A stretch of 6,076 nucleotides of DNA from Bradyrhizobiaceae bacterium (GTDB lineage Bacteria; Pseudomonadota; Alphaproteobacteria; Rhizobiales; Hyphomicrobiaceae), in contig CANJPN010000397.1 in NCBI GenBank assembly GCA_947475855.1, positions 1-6,076 on the forward strand, written 5' to 3'. The notes below the pieces were generated by a model, which saw nothing but the letters and a program-made list of their open reading frames with translations, was not told the origin of the DNA and did no database searches. Below, piece after piece: positions 1 through 5,776 of this stretch (its first letter is position 1; every line of letters begins with the position of its first letter). A program made the position numbers and the translations under genes.

Positions 1-381
1 ATCGTCGGCCCCTATCAGGCCGGCGGCGTGTGGATTTTGAAGAGCTGGGCGAAGGCGAACGAGGATCTGCTCGTGCGCTATCTGCAAGCCAACATCGAAG
101 GCATTCGCTGGGCGCTCGATCCCGCCAATAAGGAAGAGGTCGTGATGCTTCTTGCAGACCGCTTGAAGCTGCCGCCGGATATCGCGGACGCCAGCTACAA
201 GATGGGCCTCGACGAGAAGGCCGGCGGCTTCGCCAAGGATCTCGCCTTCAGCATGGAAGGCTTCAAGACCGTGCTGTCGCTGCGCGCTGAGATGGAGGGG
301 CAGTGGGGCGGCACGCCACCCGCACCCGACAAGTTCCTCGACATGAGCTTTTATCAAAAGGCGCTTGCCGGGTTGAAGTAG
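1..381 (+). CDS. ABC transporter substrate-binding protein, NMT1/TauA-like (C-terminal part)
   Basis: The reading frame is open from base 1 to the TAG at 379-381, giving 126 residues with no start in the window, so this is the 3' end of a longer gene (family members are about 320-350 residues). It resembles the C-terminal lobe of periplasmic binding proteins of the NMT1/SsuA/TauA group, which capture sulfonates, nitrate, pyrimidine-like or aromatic compounds for an ABC importer. Recognisable stretches are the 'WAKANEDLLVRYLQANIEGIRW' helix (given in part: LVRYLQANIEGIRWALDP), 'NKEEVVMLLADRLKLP', and the terminal 'EGQWGGTPPAPDKFLD' followed by a YQKAL helix. The ligand cannot be read from this part. 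Its permease and ATPase partners, if clustered, would lie left of the window. It converges on the TAXI gene with a 30-base gap. A GTG at 28 is internal to the frame and is not taken as the start. Confidence 0.85.
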   Translation: MVGPYQAGGVWILKSWAKANEDLLVRYLQANIEGIRWALDPANKEEVVMLLADRLKLPPDIADASYKMGLDEKAGGFAKDLAFSMEGFKTVLSLRAEMEGQWGGTPPAPDKFLDMSFYQKALAGLK

Positions 382-411
382 CCCGCCGTCGAAGAAGTAT
401 GGCGTTCGGGC

Positions 412-1782
412 TTACGCGGAACTCGCCGCCGCGTTGCCCGACCGCAAATCCCGAAGTTCGCCGAGCCTGCGGCGCACGATGTCGATGTGGGCGCGCAAGT
501 CGTAGAGCTGGTTGGTGAACGTTAGCGGCAGCGGAATCTCGTTCACCGCCAGCTCGATCTCCTCGACGCGTGCGCGTTTGCGCCTGATCAGCTCGGCGTC
601 GGCATCTGGCCCGATATCCTCTTCCAGAACTTTAAGCTGGTGATACCAGTAGAGCAGACGCCGCCGAACCTGCCACGAGTACAGCATCGGACCGAGCCGC
701 AGCATCGGCAGCAGCACGCCCACGATCGGCAACAGCAGCACCATCATGCGGTCGGCCAGCGTCGCGAGCCAGAACGGCAGGTACCTTTGCAGGAACGGTG
801 TACCCGAGCGGTAGACCCGGCGCGCCTCGTCCGACAAGGCCATCTCTGGATCGGATGCCGTGACGCTCTCGGCCAGTCGCTGGAATATCGGCGCCTCGCC
901 ATTGGGGCCCATGAGCGGCTGGCTTCTCTCGACGAGGATCGCCTGTGTCAGGAGATTGGCGAGCGCCGGGTGCAGGTCTTCGCGCACAGCCACGGCGGCG
1001 AGTGTGGCCACCATTGACGTATCTGCTGTGGGAATATTCTTGGCGAAGTCTACAATTCCCTGTTTGAGCTCGATGCGCGACAGGAATGGAAAACGTTGCG
1101 CGTAGGCATCTGCCTGCGTGAGGTTCATCAGCCTGAGGTCGTCGACCGCGAACAGCCGTTGAATAGTTCGGGCATCAGGTGCCAACACCAGGAAACCGGC
1201 ATCGGCTTGGCCGGTCGCCAGGGCATCGACATAGTCCGGCAACTCCATCGACACCAGTGTTGAATTGGCGGCCGTCACCCCGCTCGCCGCCAGCAGCCGC
1301 GTCGACAGGAATTGCGTTCCTCCACCATTCGGCCCGATCAGGATACGCTTTCCGGCGAGCTGCGAAAGCCGGTCCAGTCTCTGTTCGCCCCGGTAGAACA
1401 CCCAAAGGGGCTCGTAGGAGACCCGGCCAAGCGACAGCAGGCCCGGCGTTTCACCGGCCCCCATGATGCCGCCCTGAAGGATCGCGGCCTGCACGCCCGC
1501 GCCGTCGTCCTTGAGGAGACGCAAGTTCTCGAAAGAGCCGGTGGTCTCCTTCAGTTCCAGACGGACGCCGTTGCGCGCCAGATGCTCTTGGTAGCGCTCG
1601 GCCATCTTGTAGTAGGGGCTGCCTTTGGTCGCGGTCGCTATCACCATGTGCATGGGCGGAGGCGGTGTGACGAACTTCGCCGCTGCCCAGAACGCCGCTG
1701 CGACGAACAGCAGGCCTATGGCCACCGGTCCCAGGGTCAAAAACGTCTCGCGAAGCCTTACGCTTGTCGATCCAGCACTCAT
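412..1782 (-). CDS. TAXI-family TRAP-type solute-binding protein, membrane-anchored with C-terminal coiled coil
   Basis: This gene encodes 456 residues. The start is ATG at 1782-1780 because GGAGGGG (1796-1790) lies 7 bases upstream; an in-frame ATG at 1863 would add 27 unlikely, Cys/His-rich residues. An N-terminal hydrophobic helix (about 17-36) works as an uncleaved anchor or signal and is followed by a PPPP run (40-43). The TAXI binding fold spans about 46-310: 'ATATKGSPYYKMAERY' (49-64), 'GSFENLRLL' (82-90), 'LIGPNGGGTQFLSTRLL' (148-164) and 'DALATGQADAGFLV' (186-199). A second membrane helix (about 345-366) follows, then a charged helical, probably coiled-coil tail (about 378-445). TAXI proteins bind small carboxylate-like ligands, often glutamate-like, for tripartite TRAP transporters. 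No TRAP permease is in the window, and double anchoring with a cytoplasmic tail is not the textbook soluble form. It lies 126 bases downstream of prmB on the same strand and may be cotranscribed. Confidence 0.85.
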   Translation of the reverse strand: MSAGSTSVRLRETFLTLGPVAIGLLFVAAAFWAAAKFVTPPPPMHMVIATATKGSPYYKMAERYQEHLARNGVRLELKETTGSFENLRLLKDDGAGVQAAILQGGIMGAGETPGLLSLGRVSYEPLWVFYRGEQRLDRLSQLAGKRILIGPNGGGTQFLSTRLLAASGVTAANSTLVSMELPDYVDALATGQADAGFLVLAPDARTIQRLFAVDDLRLMNLTQADAYAQRFPFLSRIELKQGIVDFAKNIPTADTSMVATLAAVAVREDLHPALANLLTQAILVERSQPLMGPNGEAPIFQRLAESVTASDPEMALSDEARRVYRSGTPFLQRYLPFWLATLADRMMVLLLPIVGVLLPMLRLGPMLYSWQVRRRLLYWYHQLKVLEEDIGPDADAELIRRKRARVEEIELAVNEIPLPLTFTNQLYDLRAHIDIVRRRLGELRDLRSGNAAASSA

Positions 1783-1789
1783 CGGCGGT

Positions 1790-1796
1790 CCCCTCC
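1790..1796 (-). promoter_or_regulatory. Shine-Dalgarno site of the TAXI gene
   Basis: On the minus strand the sequence reads GGAGGGG, then 7 bases, then ATG at 1782. This near-consensus site decides the start in favour of 1782 over the upstream in-frame ATG at 1863. Confidence 0.8.
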
Positions 1797-1908
1797 GATC
1801 ACAAACGCATGCGTGAAATCTGTCTGCCTGAGCCGAATGACACGGAATTGGCTGCGCTGTCACTGTTGCCGTTGGGGTAGCAGCGATTCCGTCTGGTCGG
1901 ATGATGCT

Positions 1909-2850
1909 CTAGCGCTTCGGCGGTGTTCGCGGCGTCACGACCTGTTGAAGGTCCTGCTGGCCGATCATCAGCACTTCGCCCGCGCTCTCCTCCGTATCGA
2001 GCCACACGAAAGGCAACCGATGAAATTCGGAATCGAGAATATCGCGTCCGGTCCCGATCTCCATCACAAGCGTGCCGCCGGGTTTCAGATAGGCGGCAGC
2101 ATCCGCCAGAATGCGCCGCGCAAGGTCGAGGCCGTCCGCGCCGCCCAGATGCGCCATGACAGGCTCGGCCGCATACTCTCTCGGAAATGATTCCACTTCG
2201 GCCGCTGCTACATACGGTGGGTTGGCGATGATCAGGTCGTAGCGCCGGCCGGCGACGGGCTTGAACAGGTCCCCCCCCAGCACGGTCACGCGATCTCCGA
2301 TCTCGTAGCAGGCGATATTCTGCCGCGCGACTTCGATCGCATCATCGGACAGCTCGACCGCGTCTACGCTCGCTTGGCCGAACCGCAACGCCGCAAGGAT
2401 CGCGAGGCATCCCGACCCGGTGCAAAGGTCCAGGATGCGCGTATCGCTGTCAGTCACAAGCTCGTCGAGATTTCCCCCAGCGATCAGCTCGCCGATGAAG
2501 CTGCGCGGCACGATCACCCGCTCGTCGACCTCGAACCGATGCCCCTGGATGTAGGCCGTTCCCGTCAGATAGGAGGCGGGCTTGCGCGTATCGATGCGCT
2601 TGACGAGGATGTTGTGTACCGCCCGCCGCTCCACGTCCGTCAGCCTGCAATCGAGCCATGGCTCGAGAGCATCGATCGGCAGATGCAACGTCTCCAGTAT
2701 CAGGAACGCAGCCTCGTCGATCGCATTCGCCGTGCCGTGGCCATATGAGAGCTTGGCCTCGTTGAAGCGGCTGACGCCCCATCTCAACCAGTCGCGAACG
2801 GTGAGGAGTTCGCCGGCGATGCTTTCGAGCCCTCCGGGCTGCGCGCTCAT
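1909..2850 (-). CDS. prmB: Ribosomal protein L3 N5-glutamine methyltransferase PrmB
   Basis: This gene encodes 313 residues, close to the roughly 310 of the E. coli enzyme, when started at ATG 2850-2848. A longer frame to 2976 adds 42 residues without family character. PrmB transfers a methyl group from S-adenosylmethionine to a glutamine side chain of ribosomal protein L3 in the cytoplasm, assisting 50S assembly. The PrmB-specific N-terminus is clear: 'LTVRDWLRWGVSRFN' (16-30), then 'SYGHGT' (35-40), which separates PrmB from the release-factor enzyme PrmC. Further on come 'YLTGTAYIQGHRFEVDERV' (94-112) and 'VPRSFIGELI' (114-123). The SAM-binding motif I is 'LDLCTGSGCLA' (140-150), an acidic motif II is 'DAVELSD' (163-169), and the catalytic 'NPPY' is at 210-213. 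The Shine-Dalgarno is weak (only AGAGAT-like purines upstream). It is divergent from the cyclase gene and upstream of the TAXI gene. Confidence 0.93.
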   Translation of the reverse strand: MSAQPGGLESIAGELLTVRDWLRWGVSRFNEAKLSYGHGTANAIDEAAFLILETLHLPIDALEPWLDCRLTDVERRAVHNILVKRIDTRKPASYLTGTAYIQGHRFEVDERVIVPRSFIGELIAGGNLDELVTDSDTRILDLCTGSGCLAILAALRFGQASVDAVELSDDAIEVARQNIACYEIGDRVTVLGGDLFKPVAGRRYDLIIANPPYVAAAEVESFPREYAAEPVMAHLGGADGLDLARRILADAAAYLKPGGTLVMEIGTGRDILDSEFHRLPFVWLDTEESAGEVLMIGQQDLQQVVTPRTPPKR

Positions 2851-3037
2851 GGTTAAATCTCTGATGGGTGTACGGTTGGCTGCGCTTGTGAGTGGCTTGC
2901 CCGCCCCTGTCAACTTGACGAAGCTTGATCGCGGCCGGTTGCAGCCGTTCGGGCGGGGGGCTAACAATGCCGCCATCTGTCAAGCCATACCAGCCAGTGC
3001 GCGGCTTTCCCAGCCGGAACGGCCGCGCCAGCCTCAC
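2851..3037. promoter_or_regulatory. Divergent intergenic region between prmB and the cyclase gene
   Basis: About 190 bases separate two divergent starts, so promoters for both directions should lie here. Only weak matches are visible. On the minus strand, a perfect TTGACA hexamer (2913-2908) has a poor -10 (CACAAG) 17 bases on. On the plus strand, TTGCAG (2939-2944) is followed after 17 bases by TAACAA (2962-2967). No convincing operator palindrome was found. The function is inferred from gene orientation; the individual boxes are uncertain. Confidence 0.35.
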
Positions 3038-3043
3038 GGAGGA
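3038..3043 (+). promoter_or_regulatory. Shine-Dalgarno site of the cyclase gene, fixing a TTG start
   Basis: GGAGGA lies 8 bases before the TTG codon at 3052. No ATG or GTG is as well placed, so this site is what supports the unusual TTG initiation codon. Confidence 0.8.
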
Positions 3044-3051
3044 AATACCCC

Positions 3052-3894
3052 TTGGTCAAGAAGATCCGCGGCGTCTCGTTCGAGGAGAACCTCAAGAACG
3101 AGATGGGGCTCGAATTCTACAATCTGTCGCATCGCTTCGGGTACCAGTCGCCGAACTGGCCGTATTTCGAGGACGTCAAGATCGAGCGTATCCACTACAT
3201 GGCGAAGTCGGGCGTGCTTTCGCAGCGCATCACGACGTCCATGCACAACACCACGCATATCGACGCTCCCGCCCATGTCGTGCAGGGCACGCCGTTCATC
3301 GACGAGGTGCCGCTGCCGCACTTTTTCGGGTCCGGCATCGTCGTGTCGATCCCCAAGAAGATGTGGGAGCCGATCGGCTACGACGACCTGGAGAAGGCCG
3401 CCGGCAAGATCGTGCGCCCGCGCGACGTCGTCATCGTCAACACCGGCTGGCATCACCAGTACGAGGACAGCGAGGACTACTTCTGCAAGTGCCCGGGCTT
3501 CGTGAAGTCCGCAGGCGACTGGTTCGTCGAGAAGAAGGTCAAGGTCGTCGGCCACGACACCCAAGCCAACGACCATCCGCTGGCGACCGCCATCGGCCCG
3601 CACCGCAACGGTCCGCTGCATCCCCATCTGCAGGCCGAATACAAGGAGTGGTCCGGCGGCCGCGACTGGAAGGAAGATCATCCCGAGTGGGAGCCCGTGC
3701 ACCGCAAGCTGTTCACCAACGGCATTCTCGGCATCGAGAACGTCGGCGGCGACCTCGACAAGGTGACGGGCAAGCGCTGCACGTTCGCCTTCTTCCCCTG
3801 GAACTGGGACCGCGGCGACGGCTGCATCATCCGGCTCGTGGCCATCACCGACCCGAGCGGCAACTACCGCATCGAAAAGGGCGCGAAGTTTTGA
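3052..3894 (+). CDS. Cyclase-family (kynurenine formamidase-like) metal-dependent hydrolase
   Basis: This gene encodes 280 residues, started at TTG 3052 behind a good Shine-Dalgarno. It belongs to the 'putative cyclase' fold (Pfam Cyclase), which includes bacterial kynurenine formamidase KynB and isatin hydrolase. These are cytoplasmic enzymes that open amide or lactam bonds with a divalent metal. The signature metal site is 'HNTTHIDAPAH' (65-75), with H65, H69 and D71 as expected ligands. Further family features are 'VVIVNTGW' (126-133), 'VVGHDTQAND' (165-174), 'VHRKLFTNGILGIENVGGD' (216-234) with the likely catalytic glutamate E229, and a C-terminal 'FFPWNWDRGDG' strand (247-257). It is longer than KynB (about 210 residues) owing to two inserts: 134-160, containing a Cys-x-Cys at 145 and 147, and 184-215, rich in His, Trp and charged residues. 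The substrate is not determined. No kynureninase or tryptophan dioxygenase is nearby, so KynB itself is not claimed. Confidence 0.88.
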   Translation: MVKKIRGVSFEENLKNEMGLEFYNLSHRFGYQSPNWPYFEDVKIERIHYMAKSGVLSQRITTSMHNTTHIDAPAHVVQGTPFIDEVPLPHFFGSGIVVSIPKKMWEPIGYDDLEKAAGKIVRPRDVVIVNTGWHHQYEDSEDYFCKCPGFVKSAGDWFVEKKVKVVGHDTQANDHPLATAIGPHRNGPLHPHLQAEYKEWSGGRDWKEDHPEWEPVHRKLFTNGILGIENVGGDLDKVTGKRCTFAFFPWNWDRGDGCIIRLVAITDPSGNYRIEKGAKF

Positions 3895-3904
3895 GGCTCG
3901 GCTT

Positions 3905-3930
3905 CCCTCTCCCCGCGCGCGGGGAGAGGG
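3905..3930. repeat. Perfect 26-base GC-rich palindrome (REP-like element / hairpin)
   Basis: The half-site CCCTCTCCCCGCG is followed directly by its exact reverse complement, so the strand can fold into an 11-bp stem with a CGCG loop. It lies 10 bases after the cyclase stop and directly abuts the stop codon of the convergent kinase pseudogene, a position suited to a bidirectional transcription stop, although there is no T-run on either side. The flank GGTCGAGGGG and the CTCTCCCCG/CGGGGAGAG core resemble short palindromic elements dispersed in many Hyphomicrobiales genomes (general knowledge, not tested here). Confidence 0.75.
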
Positions 3931-4431
3931 TCAGGTCGAGGGGCGGCCGAAATCATCTACCTCGAGACGGCTCTTCAGGCGGATCTTATGACCTGGAAAC
4001 GCCTCGAACATTGCTAGATGGCCACTGAACGAGCTGGGTGATGTGCGTTCCCAGTAGGCCTCTGCCCATTTCAGCAACGCATCGAAGTCTGCCGGCGTAG
4101 CTCCGCGACGCAGACCGCGTGCGGCCAGTCCGTCGCGACACGACGTCCAAGGCATGTCCAACCATACGAAGCAGGTCGCTCTGGTCGCTGCCACTGCGGC
4201 GAGCCAACCATGCACGCGTTCGATAATCCATTTCTCCTGAGTGGCAGCAGCGGCAACCAATTGGCGTGCTTCGCCTTCGTCCCGCTTTTTTGCAACGCCG
4301 CCAGCTTCCCAATGTCGTGCGTCCAGGTCGATCACGGGCGATCGCAGACGGGAAGCGAGAAGCGCAGCCAGAGTACTTTATCCGCTGCCACTGTTGCCGA
4401 TGATCAGAGTTCTATCGAAGGAGTCCAGCAT
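3931..4431 (-). pseudogene. Small P-loop kinase (adenylate-kinase/FlaR-like) broken by TAA at the Walker A lysine
   Basis: Reading from ATG 4431, the frame gives 'MLDSFDRTLIIGNSGSG', then TAA (4380-4378), then 'STLAALLASRLRSPVIDLD' and on to the TGA at 3933-3931: 166 codons in one frame with a single internal stop at codon 18. The P-loop GxxGxGK[ST] is complete except that TAA stands where the nucleotide-binding lysine belongs, one base from AAA. Downstream family features remain: 'IDLDARHW' (34-41), 'WIIERV', 'CFVWLDMPW', and a Trp/Arg-rich lid-like part 'RGLRRGATPADFDALLKWAEAYW'. Relatives are small soluble NTP-dependent kinases of about 170-180 residues whose substrate is usually unknown. 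A restart at GTG 4335 would lack the P-loop and has no Shine-Dalgarno. The last residues (GRPST) come from the flank of the palindrome, so the natural C-terminus may also be altered. A sequencing error at one base is the main alternative. Confidence 0.75.
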
Positions 4432-4525
4432 ACTGAGGAACCATCAGGTCGGCAGCACGCGCACTGCTCATCAACACGAACGCTGACAGACCAGCAAAGG
4501 CAGCAGACTTCAAAGTCGATGGCAT
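4412..4525 (-). CDS. Short secreted-peptide ORF or truncated exported-protein gene (signal peptide)
   Basis: This ORF has 37 codons, from ATG 4525-4523 to TAG 4414-4412. The N-terminus is a textbook Sec signal peptide: a short basic start (MPSTLK), a hydrophobic core (AAFAGLSAFVLMSS), and an Ala-Arg-Ala cleavage site at 22-24 before 'ADLMVPQYAG'. A Shine-Dalgarno GGAG (4535-4532) is 6 bases upstream. Only about 13 residues follow the predicted cleavage. Its end overlaps the kinase-pseudogene start by 20 bases in another frame. It may be the leftover 5' end of an exported-protein gene whose body was lost, or a genuine tiny secreted peptide. Signal peptide and ribosome site are seen; translation is inferred. 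Confidence 0.5.
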   Translation of the reverse strand: MPSTLKSAAFAGLSAFVLMSSARAADLMVPQYAGLLR

Positions 4526-4690
4526 GTGCCACTCCAGACTAAGCGCAGACATGAAATCCAATACGCTTGTCGAATCTCAAACTCATTCAACTTGAACAAG
4601 TACGCCGCAGAGCCTCCAGCAAGGCGACACGCAAGTGTTTGTCGGCAATCTGTGTTGGGGATTGCGCAGCTTGACGGCCGGCTATGGCCC
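4526..4690. other. Intergenic stretch between the membrane-protein pair and the signal-peptide ORF
   Basis: These 165 bases are flanked by minus-strand genes. The stretch has lower GC than the surroundings around 4540-4610. Apart from the Shine-Dalgarno at 4535-4532, I find no recognisable coding sequence, no RNA gene and no clear -35/-10 pair. A promoter for the downstream ORFs could lie here but is not shown. Confidence 0.4.
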
Positions 4691-5011
4691 TCAACGCGTG
4701 AAAAAACCGCGCAGGAACCAGATCCACGCAAGGATGCAGACGAGCGGCACCGCCCAGCCGATCCAATGGGGCAGGGGCTTCTTTTGTACGAACGGCAGGG
4801 CAATGGCGCTGGCAGCGAATGCGACGACGAGGCCAGTTCCCATCGATCCATACCAATGCATCACGGGGCCGTTGATCGAGGGCTGCCGTCCCCAGCCAAA
4901 TGTCCCCAACTTGGGATGATAGCTGAACAATTCCCAATGGAACTCGAACGCGGCCGTATAGGCGATCGCGAAAACGGCGGCGAAAATGCCGAACACTCTG
5001 GTGATGTTCAT
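4691..5011 (-). CDS. Small integral membrane protein (three predicted membrane segments)
   Basis: This gene encodes 106 residues, from ATG 5011-5009 to TGA 4693-4691. The ATG is chosen because it overlaps the upstream stop as ATGA (5011-5008), a translational-coupling arrangement; a longer frame to 5080 would run back through the upstream gene. Predicted membrane segments are at about 5-24, 55-75 and 84-102. Between the first two is a conserved-looking loop with 'FEFHWELFSYHPK' (22-34) and 'INGPVMHWYGSMGTG' (46-60), rich in aromatic residues and histidines (H25, H32, H52). I recognise the 'GP-aliphatic-M-x-WYG' pattern from uncharacterised proteobacterial membrane proteins but cannot name a function. 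Pairing with the upstream four-segment protein suggests a two-subunit inner-membrane complex; this is inference. Confidence 0.75.
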   Translation of the reverse strand: MNITRVFGIFAAVFAIAYTAAFEFHWELFSYHPKLGTFGWGRQPSINGPVMHWYGSMGTGLVVAFAASAIALPFVQKKPLPHWIGWAVPLVCILAWIWFLRGFFTR

Positions 5012-5481
5012 TGCCCCAACAATCCCCGGACGTTGTTGACGATGTGGCCGGCCAAGAAGCTGTACCAGACGACGACACACAGGATGCTCGTCGTCCAGAT
5101 GCGCGCCGTTCGCGTATCCGGGTCTTTGGCATCACGCCAAATCAGCCAATAGAACGGCAGCATTCCGAGGCCGATGGCCAAGGCTTGCTCCTTCATCTCG
5201 AACAATCCGCTGATTGGCCAGAGCCGCGCCGTTTCGATCCAAATGCGGGCCGAGACCCGGTATGCGGGATAGATCACCGATCCCAGTACGAACGTCACGA
5301 CGTAAAGGACGATGCTGGCGTTCGTGAATCTCGCGGCCGAGACGGCGCGATAGGCCGTCACAAATCCACCGGTCGACTTGGCGGGGAACAGAACGGCAAA
5401 CGCCTGATGGCTCAGCACACCCATCAGCGCAACCGCGCACAGGCCATGCAGGATTAAAAGGACCGTGACAGCCGTGAACAC
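5008..5481 (-). CDS. Small integral membrane protein (four predicted membrane segments, possible haem/metal histidines)
   Basis: This gene encodes 157 residues, started at GTG 5481-5479 behind a G-rich Shine-Dalgarno; it ends at TGA 5010-5008, overlapping the next gene's ATG. Predicted membrane segments are at about 3-24, 52-74, 98-116 and 127-149. Histidines sit in or at the edge of the first segment (H12, H25) and in the last (H146), and a 'FEMKEQALAIGLGMLPFYWLIWRD' type stretch (94-117) leads into the third. Paired histidines on opposite helices of a four-helix protein are reminiscent of b-type cytochromes or CopD-like proteins. No covalent-haem CxxCH motif is present. I do not recognise a named family. 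Together with the downstream 106-residue protein it forms a tightly coupled two-gene unit. Confidence 0.78.
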   Translation of the reverse strand: MFTAVTVLLILHGLCAVALMGVLSHQAFAVLFPAKSTGGFVTAYRAVSAARFTNASIVLYVVTFVLGSVIYPAYRVSARIWIETARLWPISGLFEMKEQALAIGLGMLPFYWLIWRDAKDPDTRTARIWTTSILCVVVWYSFLAGHIVNNVRGLLGQ

Positions 5482-5776
5482 AGAGCAGCCCCCCTCTGAT
5501 GAATGACCACTTCTACGCTCAGTTCCGGCTGACTATGGCCCAGCCGTCCCTGACTTTCACCTAACCTACCAATGACCGTACAAGTCGCAAGCCTGTCGTT
5601 GCCGAGAGCAAATAGGTCTCTCCTTGCCCATCGTGTTGCCGGGCGAGCGTAGGCTTTCCGTGAGGAGCAACCGACATCAATGACAGTTGGTTCTTCTGCG
5701 GCGGGACCGCTGCAGCCCGAGCGCGCAACATCTGAATCGATCTGCGAACGCCGATCGCCAATGCCCGGCCGGCCGG
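5482..5776. other. 295-base interval without a confident gene
   Basis: It lies between the Uma2 stop and the membrane-protein start, both on the minus strand, so the promoter of the membrane pair is expected here but is not evident. It holds a weak minus-strand ORF (5761 or 5731 down to 5561; about 56-66 residues, with 'SLMSVAPHGKPTLARQHDG' as its most protein-like part). That ORF has no good Shine-Dalgarno and lower third-position GC than the neighbours. There is also a modest inverted repeat CGGCTG/CAGCCG (5526-5531 and 5541-5546). The palindrome CCGGCCGGCCGG (5765-5776) immediately follows the Uma2 stop and may form a small hairpin. Confidence 0.4.
5489..5497 (-). promoter_or_regulatory. 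Shine-Dalgarno site of the four-segment membrane protein, fixing a GTG start
   Basis: The minus strand reads AGAGGGGGG, then 7 bases, then GTG at 5481. It is the only well-placed site for this frame and supports the non-ATG start. Confidence 0.7.

Noticed and set aside
381..411. Possible terminator between the ABC binding protein and the TAXI gene (GCCCG...CGGGC)
   Set aside because: Only five base pairs form before mismatches, the loop is long, and there is no T-run.
1783..1863. N-terminal extension of the TAXI gene to ATG 1863
   Set aside because: The strong Shine-Dalgarno at 1796-1790 serves ATG 1782, and the 27 extra residues would place a Cys/His-rich stretch before the signal anchor.
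2851..2976. N-terminal extension of prmB to a start at 2976
   Set aside because: The 42 extra residues do not look like the family, and starting at 2850 gives the usual PrmB length.
2978..2983. Second minus-strand TTGACA hexamer upstream of prmB
   Set aside because: No acceptable -10 lies 16-18 bases downstream (the position is a C-run), so it is likely chance.
2582..4028. Long plus-strand open frames (2582-3505 and 2925-4028) and a minus-strand frame (3034-3702) across the cyclase and prmB genes
   Set aside because: They are Arg/Pro/Ser-rich, low-complexity translations in other frames of the well-supported cyclase and prmB genes. They lack recognisable domains and usable ribosome sites.
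4526..5457. Plus-strand frames 4526-5152 and 5011-5457
   Set aside because: They are antisense to the two coupled membrane proteins, with charged, compositionally biased translations. The hydrophobic minus-strand frames with Shine-Dalgarno and ATGA coupling explain the region.
5561..5761. Minus-strand ORF of about 56-66 residues as a real gene
   Set aside because: There is no convincing start or ribosome site and the third-position GC is weak. It is kept only as a note in the interval description because part of it looks protein-like.
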